Source: Rhodoferax sp. WC2427
GTDB taxonomy: Bacteria > Pseudomonadota > Gammaproteobacteria > Burkholderiales > Burkholderiaceae_C
NCBI RefSeq assembly: GCF_040822085.1
Contig: NZ_CP162006.1
Location: 4,216,001 to 4,280,000, forward strand
Length of the DNA: 64,000 bases
Direction of reading: 5' to 3'
Made by a program: the position numbers and the translations under genes. This document shows positions 37,089 through 46,279 of this stretch, in pieces. Positions within the stretch are counted from its first letter, which is position 1; every line of letters starts with the position of its first letter. Under the pieces are notes generated by a model. It was not told the DNA's origin. It worked only from the letters and a program-made list of their open reading frames with translations, and searched no databases.

Positions 37089-38789
37089 ATGACCACCACC
37101 CTGCAAGACCCCCGCTTCGATGCCAGCCGCGTCATCCGCGCCCCGCGTGGCAGCACCTTGACCTGCAAAAACTGGATTGCCGAGGCGGCCTACCGCATGC
37201 TGCAAAACAACCTCGATGCCGAGGTGGCCGAGGACCCAAAAAACCTGGTGGTCTACGGCGGTATTGGCCGCGCCGCCCGCAACTGGGCCTGCTTCGACCA
37301 GATCCTGGCCTCGCTCAAAGAGCTCAACGAAGACGAGACCCTGCTGATCCAGTCCGGCAAGCCGGTCGGCGTGTTCAAAACCCATGCCAACGCCCCGCGC
37401 GTGCTGATCGCCAACTCCAACCTGGTGCCCCAGTGGGCCAACTGGGAGCACTTCCACGAGCTGGACCGCAAAGGCCTGTTCATGTACGGCCAGATGACGG
37501 CGGGTAGCTGGATCTACATCGGCAGCCAGGGCATCGTGCAGGGCACGTTTGAGACCTTTGTCGAAGCGGGCAAGCAACACTACAACAACGACTGGGCGGG
37601 TAAATGGATTTTGACCGCGGGCCTGGGCGGCATGGGCGGCGCGCAGCCCCTGGCCGCCACGCTGGCCGGGGCCGTGTCGCTGAACATCGAATGCCAGCAA
37701 AGCAGCATTGACTTCCGCCTGCGCACCCGCTACGTGGACAAGCAGGCCCGCGACATCGACCATGCGCTCGAACTCATCGCGCAGCATTGCGACGCCAAGG
37801 AAGCCGTGTCCATCGCCCTGCTGGGCAATGCCGCCGAGGTGCTGCCCGAGCTGGTGCGCCGCGCCAAGGCAGGCAGCATCCGCCCCGATCTGGTGACCGA
37901 CCAAACCTCGGCCCACGACCTGGTCAACGGCTACCTGCCCGCAGGCTGGAGCGTGGCCGACTGGAAGGCCGCGCAAAAAGACCCGGCGCAGCACGCCGCC
38001 TTGACCGCCGCCGCTGCCCAGAGCTGCGCCGTGCACGTGCAGGCCATGCTGGACTTCCAGGCCCTGGGCATCCCCACGGTGGACTACGGCAACAACATCC
38101 GCCAGGTGGCGTTTGACACCGGCGTGAAAAACGCCTTCGACTTCCCCGGCTTTGTGCCCGCCTACATCCGCCCCATGTTCTGCGAGGGCAAGGGGCCGTT
38201 CCGCTGGGTGGCCTTGTCGGGCGACCCGGAGGACATCTTCAAGACCGATGCCAAGATCAAGGAACTGTTCCCCGACAACCACCACACCCACCGCTGGCTG
38301 GACATGGCCCGCGAGCGCATCGCCTTCCAGGGCCTGCCCGCCCGCATCTGCTGGCTGGGCCTGGGTGAGCGCCACATCGCCGGGCTGGCCTTCAACGAGA
38401 TGGTGAAAAACGGCGAACTCAAAGCCCCCATCGTGATTGGCCGCGACCACCTGGACACCGGCTCCGTGGCCAGCCCCAACCGCGAAACCGAAAGCATGCT
38501 GGACGGTACCGATGCCGTCAGCGACTGGCCACTGCTCAACGCCCTGCTCAACACCGCGGGCGGCGCCAGCTGGGTCAGCCTGCACCACGGCGGCGGGGTG
38601 GGCATGGGCTACTCGCAGCACTCGGGCATGGTCATCGTGGCCGACGGCACCGATGCCGCCGCCGAGCGCCTGGCCCGTGTGCTGGTCAACGACAGCGGCA
38701 GCGGCGTGATGCGCCACGCCGATGCAGGCTACGAGATTGCCATCGCCACGGCCAAGAAGCAGGGTTTGAACCTGCCGATGGTGAAATAG
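37089..38789 (+). CDS. hutU: Urocanate hydratase
   Basis: 566 residues, the family length. Converts urocanate to imidazolonepropionate using tightly bound NAD+. Visible blocks: [77 protein letters not shown]. Start ATG at 37089. First structural gene of the operon hutU-H-D-I-F-G. Confidence 0.98.
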   Translation: MTTTLQDPRFDASRVIRAPRGSTLTCKNWIAEAAYRMLQNNLDAEVAEDPKNLVVYGGIGRAARNWACFDQILASLKELNEDETLLIQSGKPVGVFKTHANAPRVLIANSNLVPQWANWEHFHELDRKGLFMYGQMTAGSWIYIGSQGIVQGTFETFVEAGKQHYNNDWAGKWILTAGLGGMGGAQPLAATLAGAVSLNIECQQSSIDFRLRTRYVDKQARDIDHALELIAQHCDAKEAVSIALLGNAAEVLPELVRRAKAGSIRPDLVTDQTSAHDLVNGYLPAGWSVADWKAAQKDPAQHAALTAAAAQSCAVHVQAMLDFQALGIPTVDYGNNIRQVAFDTGVKNAFDFPGFVPAYIRPMFCEGKGPFRWVALSGDPEDIFKTDAKIKELFPDNHHTHRWLDMARERIAFQGLPARICWLGLGERHIAGLAFNEMVKNGELKAPIVIGRDHLDTGSVASPNRETESMLDGTDAVSDWPLLNALLNTAGGASWVSLHHGGGVGMGYSQHSGMVIVADGTDAAAERLARVLVNDSGSGVMRHADAGYEIAIATAKKQGLNLPMVK

Positions 38790-38790
38790 G

Positions 38791-38852
38791 CGTTTGCTAT
38801 TTTTTAGATAGCTGCTCTCGCCCATTCCATAAGCGCTAGCGGCCTGTTTGGC
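38791..38852 (-). repeat. Dispersed two-hairpin repeat, copy 7, between hutU and hutH
   Basis: Plus strand TTTGCTATTTTTTAGATAGC then TGCTCTCGCCCATTCCATAA and GCGCTAGCGGCC. The AT-rich stem (GCTATTTTTTAGATAGC) and the GCGCT stem are both clear. It lies within the presumed hut transcript. Confidence 0.85.
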
Positions 38853-38858
38853 TTAAAA

Positions 38859-40445
38859 ATGTCACCTACCCACCCTCACCCCAACCCTCTCCCGCCAGCG
38901 GGAGAGGGGGCAACACCCCTGCCTTCCTCCCTCTCCCCAGCGGGGGAGAGGGTCGGGGTGAGGGTGGGCGACACCCCCCTCACACACCGCGACCTGGTGG
39001 CCGTGGCCCGCGATGGCGCGCGGCTGGAGATCTCCGAAGCCGCCTGGGCGCGCATCGCCAACGCCCAGGCCATCGTGCAGCGCATCGTGGCCAGCGGCGA
39101 GCGGGCCTACGGCATCAGCACCGGGCTGGGGGCCTTGAGCAATGTGCTGCTGCACGGCGATCAGTTAGCCCAGCTGTCGCGCAACACGCTGCTCAGCCAC
39201 GCCTGCGGGGTCGGCCCGCTGCTGTCCGAGGCGCAAACCCGCGCCATCCTGGTGGCGGCGCTGGCCAACTTCTGCCAGGGCTATTCGGGCCTGCAACCCA
39301 AGGTGGTCGAAGGGCTGCAAGCGCTGCTGAACCTGCACATCACCCCCTGCGTGCCCTCGCAGGGTTCGGTGGGCTACCTCACCCACATGGCCCACATCAG
39401 CGTGGCGCTGCTGGGCGTGGGCGATGTGCGCTGGCAAGGCCGCACCCTGCCAGCATCGGAAGCCTTGGCCGCCAACGGCCTGCAGCCGCTGGTGCTGGGC
39501 GCGAAGGACGGCCTGTGCCTGGTCAACGGCACGCCCTGCATGACCGGCCTGGCCGCGCTGGCCCTGGCCGATATCGAACGCCTGGCAGACTGGGCCGACG
39601 TGACCGGGGCCATGGGTTTTGAAGCCCTGAAGGGGCAAATCGCCGCGTTCGATGCCGACATCCTGGCCCTCAAACCGCACCCCGGCATGCAGGTGGTGGG
39701 CCAGCGCCTGCGCAGCCTGCTGGCGGGCAGCGAGGTGATCGCCAGCAGCTACGGGCTCCGCACGCAAGACGCGCTGAGCCTGCGCTCCATGCCGCAGATC
39801 CACGGTGCCTGCCGCGACCAGATCGCCCACGCCGCGCGGCAGATCGAGACCGAGCTGAACTCCGCCACCGACAACCCGCTGCTGCTGGGCACGCCCGAGG
39901 CCTACCGCGTCATGTCCCAAGCCAACCCGCACGGCGAATCGGTGGCCATGGCTTGCGACCTGCTGCGCATTGCCGCGGCCGAGCTGGGCGGCGTGGCCGA
40001 GCGGCGGCTGGACCGGCTGGTGAACCCGGTGCTCAGCGGCCTGCCCGCGTTTCTGGTGGCCGAGCCGGGCGTGAACTCGGGCCTGATGATTGCGCAGTAC
40101 ACCGCCGCCTCGCTGGTCGGCGAAAACCGCCGCCTGGCCCAGCCGGTGGTGGTGGACAACTTTGTCACCTCCGGCGGGCAGGAAGACCACCTCAGCCTGG
40201 GCACCACCGCCGCGCTGGAGCTGCACCGGTCGCTGGAGAACCTCACGCAGATTCTGGCTATCGAGTACCTGCTGGCCGCCCAGGCGCTGGAGTTCTTGAA
40301 AGAGCAGCGCTTCGGCGAAGGCACGGGCCGGGCGTGGCAGTGGCTGCGCCAGCACGTGCCGCCGTTCGATGCCGACCGCTTCTTAGCCCCCGACATCGCC
40401 CAAGCCGCCAACCTGCTGCGCACCCCTTTTTCCTTGCGCCCATGA
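38859..40445 (+). CDS. hutH: HAL/PAL-family ammonia-lyase (hutH position) lacking the MIO Ala-Ser-Gly triad
   Basis: 528 residues from the ATG at 38859 (GTG codons further in are alternatives). The fold matches histidine ammonia-lyase: YGISTGLGALSN, HMAHISVALLG, LNSATDNPLL, TSGGQEDHLSLG and FLKEQRFGEG. The active-site loop, normally GSVGASGDLAPLAH, reads GSVGYLTHMAH (169-179), three residues shorter and without Ala-Ser-Gly, so the usual electrophilic MIO cofactor could not form there. Residues 4-38 are encoded by a repeat element. It should deaminate histidine to urocanate in this operon, but activity is uncertain; a known divergent subfamily is possible. Confidence 0.85.
   Translation: MSPTHPHPNPLPPAGEGATPLPSSLSPAGERVGVRVGDTPLTHRDLVAVARDGARLEISEAAWARIANAQAIVQRIVASGERAYGISTGLGALSNVLLHGDQLAQLSRNTLLSHACGVGPLLSEAQTRAILVAALANFCQGYSGLQPKVVEGLQALLNLHITPCVPSQGSVGYLTHMAHISVALLGVGDVRWQGRTLPASEALAANGLQPLVLGAKDGLCLVNGTPCMTGLAALALADIERLADWADVTGAMGFEALKGQIAAFDADILALKPHPGMQVVGQRLRSLLAGSEVIASSYGLRTQDALSLRSMPQIHGACRDQIAHAARQIETELNSATDNPLLLGTPEAYRVMSQANPHGESVAMACDLLRIAAAELGGVAERRLDRLVNPVLSGLPAFLVAEPGVNSGLMIAQYTAASLVGENRRLAQPVVVDNFVTSGGQEDHLSLGTTAALELHRSLENLTQILAIEYLLAAQALEFLKEQRFGEGTGRAWQWLRQHVPPFDADRFLAPDIAQAANLLRTPFSLRP
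38869..38968. repeat. 100-bp inverted repeat forming the N-terminus of HutH
   Basis: The outer arms CCCACCCTCACCCCAACCCT and the complement ending GGTGAGGGTGGG enclose two smaller hairpins (CTCTCCCGCCAGCGGGAGAG and CTCTCCCCAGCGGGGGAGAG). This is a widespread proteobacterial dispersed element, often translated as HPHPNPLPPAGEG. Confidence 0.8.
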
Positions 40446-41002
40446 TCCACCCCTTCAACACCGCCGCCCTGCCCGCCACACCGTGGAAGAACGGTGGCGG
40501 CACCACGCGCGAGATCGTCTGCCAACCCGTCGGCGCGGGCATGGACAGTTTTGACTGGCGGGTGAGCATTGCCACCATCGCCGCCGCCGGGCCGTTCTCG
40601 GCCTTTCCCGGTGTGGACCGGGTCATCCTGCTGCTGGACGGCGCGGGGGTGCACCTGCAAGGCGGCGGCATCGACCACCGGCTGGACACGCCCGGCGTGC
40701 CGTTTGCGTTCCCGGGCGACGTGGCGCTGGGCTGCCAGTTGCTGGGCGGCGCATCGACCGACTTCAACGTGATGGTCCGGCGCGGGCGGGTGCAGGCCGA
40801 GGTGCGGGTGCTCACCACCGCCGAAGACATTTCCGCCGACTGCGGCCTGCTGCTGGCCATGCGCGGTGCATGGCAACTGGGCGATTTCCCATGTGCCCCC
40901 GGCCACGGGTTGTGGTGGGATGCGCCCATGCAATTCGCCGCCACACCGCAGACCGCCGATGCGCTGCTGGTTGCAGTCCATTTAAGAAAAATCGGGCTCT
41001 AG
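40442..41002 (+). CDS. hutD: HutD family protein
   Basis: 186 residues, a bicupin fold protein. N-terminal TPWKNGGGTTREIVCQP and FDWRVSIATIAAAGPFSAFPG are the family signature. HutD is conserved in hut operons and thought to set an upper limit on hut activity. The start ATG overlaps the hutH stop (ATGA). The stop TAG and the last codons (KIGL) run into a dispersed repeat. Confidence 0.9.
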   Translation: MIHPFNTAALPATPWKNGGGTTREIVCQPVGAGMDSFDWRVSIATIAAAGPFSAFPGVDRVILLLDGAGVHLQGGGIDHRLDTPGVPFAFPGDVALGCQLLGGASTDFNVMVRRGRVQAEVRVLTTAEDISADCGLLLAMRGAWQLGDFPCAPGHGLWWDAPMQFAATPQTADALLVAVHLRKIGL

Positions 41003-41040
41003 CGCTTATTCCATCAGCGTAAGCAGCTCTTTATTCCATA
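40992..41040 (+). repeat. Dispersed two-hairpin repeat, copy 8, between hutD and hutI
   Basis: CGGGCTCTAGCGCTTATTCC then ATCAGCGTAAGCAGCTCTTT and ATTCCATAGC. The hutD stop codon TAG lies within the repeat core CTAG. Confidence 0.85.
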
Positions 41041-41049
41041 GCACATACC

Positions 41050-42276
41050 ATGCAACACCTTCCCTCTGCCGACGGCATCTGGCACAACCTGCGGCTGCTT
41101 GGCGACGCCACAGTCAATGCCCTGGCGGTGCAGGGCAGCCAGATCGCATGGATGGGCGACATCGCCTCCCTGCCCGCCTCCCTGCAAGCCCTGCCCCGCA
41201 CCGATGCCCACAACGCGCTGGCCATGCCGGGCCTGGTGGACTGCCACACCCACCTGGTCTACGGCGGCCAGCGGGCGAACGAATTTGCCATGCGGCTGGC
41301 GGGCGCGAGCTACGAAGAGGTGGCCAAGGCGGGCGGCGGCATCGTCTCCAGCGTGCTGGCCACCCGCGCCGCCAGCGAAGACGATCTATACGCCCAGTCG
41401 GCCACCCGGCTGCAGCAGCTGCTGGCCGAGGGCGTGTGCGCCATCGAGATCAAATCCGGCTACGGCCTGGCGCTGGAACACGAGCGCAAACAGCTGCGCG
41501 TGGCCCGCCGCCTGGGCGATGACTTTGGCGTCACCGTGCGCACCACCTTCCTGGGCGCGCACGCCCTGCCACCCGAGTACGCGGGCCGCAGCCACGACTA
41601 CATCAACCTCGTTTGCAATGAAATGCTGCCCGCACTGGCCGCCGAGGGGCTGGTGGACGCGGTGGACGTGTTCTGCGAACGCATCGGCTTCTCGCTGGCC
41701 GAGACCGAGCAGGTGTTCCAGGCCGCGCAGGCGCTGGGGCTGCCGGTGAAGCTGCATGCGGAGCAGCTCTCGGACATGGGCGGTTCGGCCCTGGCGGCGC
41801 GGTACGGCGCTTTATCCAACGACCACATCGAGCACCTGTCTGCCGCCGGTATCGAGGCCATGCGCGCATCTGGCACGGTGGCGGTGCTGCTGCCCGGCGC
41901 GTACTACACGCTGCGCGACACCCATGTGCCGCCGATTGCCGCCCTGCGCGCCGCCGGTGTGCCCATGGCCGTATCCACCGACCACAACCCCGGCACCTCG
42001 CCCTGCCTGAGCCTGCTGCTGATGGCCAACATGGCCAGCACCCTGTTCCGCCTGACCGTGCCCGAGGCGCTGGCCGGCATCACCACCCACGCCGCCCGTG
42101 CGTTGGGCCTGCAAGACACGCACGGTGTGCTGGCCGTGGGACGGCCTGCCAACATCGTCCTGTGGGATGTGCAAGACCCCGCCGAGCTGGTCTACTGGCT
42201 GGCCCACCAAACGCCCCGCACCGTGATCCGGCAAGGGCGGGTGGCGGTGGACACCCTGGGGCTGCTGCGGCCATGA
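41050..42276 (+). CDS. hutI: Imidazolonepropionase
   Basis: 408 residues. Amidohydrolase-fold enzyme opening the imidazolone ring to N-formimino-glutamate. Metal-binding [10 protein letters not shown], then [30 protein letters not shown] and [10 protein letters not shown] with the final Asp. Start ATG 41050. Downstream the operon is interrupted by about 745 bases of repeat DNA before hutF. Confidence 0.97.
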   Translation: MQHLPSADGIWHNLRLLGDATVNALAVQGSQIAWMGDIASLPASLQALPRTDAHNALAMPGLVDCHTHLVYGGQRANEFAMRLAGASYEEVAKAGGGIVSSVLATRAASEDDLYAQSATRLQQLLAEGVCAIEIKSGYGLALEHERKQLRVARRLGDDFGVTVRTTFLGAHALPPEYAGRSHDYINLVCNEMLPALAAEGLVDAVDVFCERIGFSLAETEQVFQAAQALGLPVKLHAEQLSDMGGSALAARYGALSNDHIEHLSAAGIEAMRASGTVAVLLPGAYYTLRDTHVPPIAALRAAGVPMAVSTDHNPGTSPCLSLLLMANMASTLFRLTVPEALAGITTHAARALGLQDTHGVLAVGRPANIVLWDVQDPAELVYWLAHQTPRTVIRQGRVAVDTLGLLRP

Positions 42277-42291
42277 CGGGTGTAGCCAATG

Positions 42292-42365
42292 AGGGTCAGA
42301 TCCCCATTGCGCGCCGGAGTTTTTCGGAGCAGGAGCAGTGCTTCGCGCATTTGGGCTCTGACCCT
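42292..42365. repeat. 74-bp imperfect inverted repeat with GGGTCAGA ends
   Basis: Left arm AGGGTCAGATCCCCATTGCG, right arm complementary to AGGGTCAGAGCCCAAATGCG. REP-like appearance; in many Burkholderiales such GGGTCAGA palindromes are scattered between genes. Confidence 0.6.
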
Positions 42366-42407
42366 TGTTGGCGGATTGGCGTAGACGGCGATCCCTGGCC
42401 GGGATGT

Positions 42408-42983
42408 GCGCCCGGCGGCGCAGTAACTTTCTTTTGCTTGGCCAAAAGAAAGTCACCAAAGAAAAGGCCACCCCCACTGCCAGCGCCCTCCGCTGGCGCT
42501 ACGGGAACCTGCGGTGCTCGCTTTGGGCGGGGTCTGGCTAAACTCGCTGCGCTCAAACAGACGCCAGTCCTGATCCGCCCAAAGCTGCGCTCCTCGGCGC
42601 TGGCAGAGGGGGACCCCGGATGCGGGATCGGCGGCGCACCGCGCCGCATCGCGCCTAGGGCGCGAAACAGCAGCGGTGCGCCCGTCGCGATCCATTCGGA
42701 TGTAACCACCCTCAACACGGCCCCCTTCTCGCGCCCTAGGCGCGATGCCCTGCTGCGCCGGGCCGATCCCGCTCCCTGGGGTCCCCATCTGCAGGCGCCG
42801 AGGAGCGCAGTGGAATGCGGATCAGGGCTGGCGTTGTTTGAGCGCAGCGAGTTTAGCCAGACCCCGCATTCCACGAGCACCGCAGGTTCCCGTAGCGCTA
42901 GCGAAGGGCGCTGGCAGTGGGGGCGCCTTTCTTTTGGTGACTTTTCTTTTGCGCAAAAGAAAAGTTACTGCGCCGCCGGGCGC
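42408..42983. repeat. 576-bp inverted repeat with nested stems (MITE-like)
   Basis: Arms of about 255 bases, highly similar, meet around 42667-42728. Both outer ends read GCGCCCGGCGGCGCAGTAAC on their own strand. Each arm holds its own hairpin: left CTTTGGGCGG (42521) with CCGCCCAAAG (42575); right TGGAATGCGG (42811) with CCGCATTCCA (42864). Further pairs include CTGCCAGCGCC (42477) with GGCGCTGGCAG (42596). No transposase gene. Confidence 0.85.
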
Positions 42984-43021
42984 ATCACCCGGCCGACCAC
43001 GCCCGTAAACAAGCCAGCCCC

Positions 43022-44398
43022 ATGACAAGCCTTTACGCAAAAAACGCCCTCCTCCCCACAGGCTGGGCCACCAACGTCCTCCTCGAATGGAACGCCATCG
43101 GAGAGTTAACAGCAGTCACCCCCGACACAGAACCCGGCAGCGCCCCCCAAGCCGCAGGCCCCCTAACCCCAGGCCTGCCCAACCTCCACTCCCACGCCTT
43201 CCAACGCGCCATGGCCGGACTCACCGAATTCCGGGGCGCCGCCCAAGACAGCTTCTGGAGCTGGCGCACGCTGATGTACCAGTTCGCCGCCCGCCTCTCC
43301 CCCGAGCAGGTAGAAGCAATAGCCACCTGGCTCTACATCGAAATGCTGGAAGCAGGCTATACGTCGGTCTGCGAATTTCACTACCTGCACAACAGCGCCG
43401 ACGGCACGCCCTACGCCGATGACGCGGAGCTGTCCAAGGCCCTCGTGCGCGCGGCAAAAACAGCAGGCATCGCCATCACCCTGCTGCCCGTGCTGTACCA
43501 AACCAGCGGCTTCGGCGGCACACCGCCCACCACCGGCCAGCGCCGGTTCATCCGCTCGACCGACTCCATGCTGCGCCTGCTGGAAACGCTCAAACCCCTG
43601 TGCGATGCACAAGGCGCACGGCTGGGCCTGGCCCCGCATTCCCTGCGCGCCGTGCCGCCCGACAGCCTGCGCGACGCGGTGGCCGGACTGCACGCCATGG
43701 ACCCATCCGCCCCGGTGCACATCCATATCGCCGAGCAGACCGCCGAGGTGGAGGCCTGCCTGGCCTGGAGCGGCCAGCGCCCGGTGGACTGGCTGCTGGA
43801 CCACGCGCCGGTCGATGCACGCTGGTGCCTGATCCACGCCACCCACATGAGCGATGCCGAATACCAGCGCGCGGCGGCCAGCGGGGCGGTGGCGGGCATC
43901 TGCCCCAGCACCGAGGCCAATCTGGGCGACGGCCTGTTCGACATGCCGCGCTGGCGCAATGCAGGTGGCGCCTGGGGCCTGGGCTCCGACAGCCACGCCT
44001 GCGTCAATGCCGCTGAGGAGCTGATGCTGCTCGAATACGGCCAGCGCCTGCAGTTCCGCCAGCGCAATGTGCTGGCCAGCGCAGACCACAGCCAGGTCGC
44101 TACCGCCACCCTGCTGCAGGCGGTGGCCGGGGGCGCGCAGGCCTCGGGCCGGGCGGCCAACGGCCTGGCAGTCGGCCAGCGCGCCGACTTCTGCGTGCTC
44201 GACGCGCAGCACCTGGCGCTGGCCGGGTTGGCCGCCCCCGACATGCTCTCGGCCCACGTTTTCGCCAGCCACCGCACATCCGCGCTGGAGGCCGTCTGGG
44301 TCGGCGGCCAGCAACGCACCCGGCAAGGCCGCCACCCGTTGCACGATGCCGCCGCCGCTGCCTTCCTCCAAGCCCGCACGCAACTCACCCAAGGGTAA
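43022..44398 (+). CDS. hutF: Formimidoylglutamate deiminase
   Basis: 458 residues. Amidohydrolase family; converts N-formimino-L-glutamate to N-formylglutamate and ammonia. LPNLHSHAFQRAMAGL (metal HxH), EFHYLHNSADG, IHIAEQTAEVEACL, LIHATHMSD and GLGSDSHACVNAAEEL. With hutG it defines the five-step branch of histidine breakdown. Preceded by the inverted-repeat region, so it may need its own promoter or read-through. Confidence 0.96.
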   Translation: MTSLYAKNALLPTGWATNVLLEWNAIGELTAVTPDTEPGSAPQAAGPLTPGLPNLHSHAFQRAMAGLTEFRGAAQDSFWSWRTLMYQFAARLSPEQVEAIATWLYIEMLEAGYTSVCEFHYLHNSADGTPYADDAELSKALVRAAKTAGIAITLLPVLYQTSGFGGTPPTTGQRRFIRSTDSMLRLLETLKPLCDAQGARLGLAPHSLRAVPPDSLRDAVAGLHAMDPSAPVHIHIAEQTAEVEACLAWSGQRPVDWLLDHAPVDARWCLIHATHMSDAEYQRAAASGAVAGICPSTEANLGDGLFDMPRWRNAGGAWGLGSDSHACVNAAEELMLLEYGQRLQFRQRNVLASADHSQVATATLLQAVAGGAQASGRAANGLAVGQRADFCVLDAQHLALAGLAAPDMLSAHVFASHRTSALEAVWVGGQQRTRQGRHPLHDAAAAAFLQARTQLTQG

Positions 44399-44400
44399 AT

Positions 44401-45201
44401 ATGCAAGCCTTCAAGTTCATCCAAGGCACCCAGCCGCTGCTGGTCTCCATGCCCCATGTCGGCACCTACCTGCCGCCCGCGCTGGCCGCGCGCCTGACGC
44501 CCACCGCCCGGCAGGTGCACGACACCGACTGGCACCTGGAGCGCCTGTATGGCTTTGCCCAGGAGCTCGGCGCATCGGTGCTCATCGCCACCCATTCGCG
44601 CTACGTGATCGACCTGAACCGCGACCCTTCCGGGGCCAGCCTCTACCCCGGCCAGAGCGTCACCGGCCTGTGCCCGGTGGACGACTTCGACAACCAGCCC
44701 CTCTACCAGGACCCCGCCGACCTGCCCACCACCGCCGAGATCGCCCTGCGCCGCGACACCCTGTGGCAGCCCTACCACCAGCAACTGCACGCCGAGCTGG
44801 CCCGCATCCAGGCGGTCCACGGCAAAGCGGTTTTGTGGGACGCGCACTCCATCCGCTCGGTGGTGCCGCGCTTTTTCGAAGGCAAACTGCCAGATTTGAA
44901 TTTAGGCAGCGGCAACGGCACAAGCTGCGACCCCGCGATGTCCGCTGCGTTGCTGGCCATCGCCCAGAGTGCCCCCGGCTACACCGCCGTGCTCAATGGC
45001 CGTTTCCAGGGCGGCTACATCACCCGCCACTACGGCCAGCCCGCGCAGAACATCCACGCCATCCAGCTGGAGATGACCCAAAGCAGCTACATGCAAGAAG
45101 CCATGCCCTTCGACTACCTGCCCGAGGTGGCGGCGGGTATCCAGCCGCATCTACGGCGGATGGTGGAGGCGGCGTTGCGGTTTGGGGTCAACCGCCATTG
45201 A
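44401..45201 (+). CDS. hutG: N-formylglutamate deformylase
   Basis: 266 residues. Hydrolyses N-formylglutamate to glutamate and formate. SMPHVGTYLPP, DTDWHLERLYGFA, YVIDLNRDPSG, WDAHSIRSVVPRFFEG and GGYITRHYGQP are family blocks. Starts two bases after the hutF stop; last gene of the operon. Confidence 0.96.
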   Translation: MQAFKFIQGTQPLLVSMPHVGTYLPPALAARLTPTARQVHDTDWHLERLYGFAQELGASVLIATHSRYVIDLNRDPSGASLYPGQSVTGLCPVDDFDNQPLYQDPADLPTTAEIALRRDTLWQPYHQQLHAELARIQAVHGKAVLWDAHSIRSVVPRFFEGKLPDLNLGSGNGTSCDPAMSAALLAIAQSAPGYTAVLNGRFQGGYITRHYGQPAQNIHAIQLEMTQSSYMQEAMPFDYLPEVAAGIQPHLRRMVEAALRFGVNRH

Positions 45202-45318
45202 GCCACCACGGACAGTAGATGCGTGTTCTGACCCCACTGGGCGGTTAAGCGCCCCAAAGACGACCACAACGCAACTGACGTTGCGGGTTGCCATCGGGGC
45301 ATCAGATGTTCAAAATGA

Positions 45319-45340
45319 ATAGAGCCTGGCGCTTATCAAG
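45319..45340 (+). repeat. Possible remnant of the dispersed repeat
   Basis: ATAGAGCCTGGCGCTTATCA retains the GCC..GGCGCTTAT core only and runs into the ribosome site (AAGGAG) of the next gene. Weak, listed for completeness. Confidence 0.3.
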
Positions 45341-45348
45341 GAGTGCGC

Positions 45349-46008
45349 ATGTTCGCAGTCGAAAACTTAGCCTTGCTGGAAAAGCATCTGAGTGATGTGT
45401 ACGCAGCGCGCATCCAGCCAGTCGAAGGCACAGCGGCCAACCTTGTCCGCGGTGCCATTGGCTTGTTCTTTGTTCGCGATGACGGGGCCAACGGAGCCAA
45501 GCTTGCCAAGGAAGTGGTATCCAGCTTTCGGTACTGGAACACGCGTACCGGCCACTACTTCGATGGGGTTTTTCTGGGCTGGGGCTACGACCAAGGTCCC
45601 GCGTATCTGGATGAGGCCTTCGGAACCTGTGTTCGGGAGTTGGAGCAATTGCTGGATTGGCGGTACGAAGGGGTCGCGCAACTGATTCTGGCGGATTTCG
45701 TTTTCCGGCCCTCCGAGCGACAAGGTCATTTGGATTTTTCAACCTGTGTTGCGCTAGACCTCTCCAAACTCCTCGAAGAAAAAAAGTATGCCCAATTGGC
45801 ACCGCTCATTGAAGAGATCGTGCAGCCCCTGCGGCATGCGACCGAGGGGGGGACGCAATCTCCGACATGGCAAGTGTCGGACTACATCGCAATGCTGCGA
45901 ACACGCAAGTTTGTTTGGCAAGAAATTATCAAAAAAGTCGGCTCCATCCTCGGCTGGGCCGACGATATGGCGAATTTCGCCGTACGTGATCTTCGCCGAA
46001 GAACCTAG
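45349..46008 (+). CDS. Orphan protein of unknown function
   Basis: 219 residues from the ATG at 45349, with AAGGAG six bases upstream, which decides the start. No signal peptide or membrane segment. I recognise no family. Conserved-looking patches are GAIGLFFVRDDGANGAKLAKE, FRYWNTRTGHYFDGVFLGWG and LILADFVFRPSERQ; the C-terminal part is charged and helical (LLEEKKYAQLAPLIEEIVQ). Its GC content is visibly lower than the hut genes before it and it stands alone between hut and a two-partner secretion pair, which suggests acquired DNA. Confidence 0.7.
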   Translation: MFAVENLALLEKHLSDVYAARIQPVEGTAANLVRGAIGLFFVRDDGANGAKLAKEVVSSFRYWNTRTGHYFDGVFLGWGYDQGPAYLDEAFGTCVRELEQLLDWRYEGVAQLILADFVFRPSERQGHLDFSTCVALDLSKLLEEKKYAQLAPLIEEIVQPLRHATEGGTQSPTWQVSDYIAMLRTRKFVWQEIIKKVGSILGWADDMANFAVRDLRRRT

Positions 46009-46279
46009 CGCACAGCCAAGCTTGCAATCGCCACCTGGGCACCTGCTAAAGCAGTGACATGCCCCCCCTAACCCTTGGGAAGCCTGGCTCCACATGGTGG
46101 CCGAAGCAGGATGCGGCCGCTACCCGCCGAGGGCGGATGGTTTGATGTATCGGCACCACATCGACACAACCACTCCCGCTACTTCGTGCTGCTCAGGCCA
46201 GAAATAGGGGAATCCACTTACATTAACTAACACAAGTAGTTTATTTTGACAATTTTCGCTGGTTAAACAAAAGGCTCCC

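Larger units (their letters stand above)
42277..43021. other. hutI-hutF intergenic region made almost wholly of repeat DNA
   Basis: 745 bases. It holds a ~74-bp imperfect inverted repeat (42292-42365) and a 576-bp inverted repeat (42408-42983). Long open frames across it follow the symmetry and differ between strands; I see no gene, ribosome site or protein family in them. Confidence 0.75.

Noticed and set aside
42162..43025. Open frames of ~190-290 codons inside the inverted-repeat region
   Set aside because: They arise from the symmetry and GC content of the repeat; the peptides repeat each other in mirror form and lack ribosome sites.
46009..46279. Gene or regulatory RNA upstream of tpsA
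   Set aside because: No ORF, hairpin or conserved signal stands out; the TTGACA near 46247 lacks a -10 at a proper distance.
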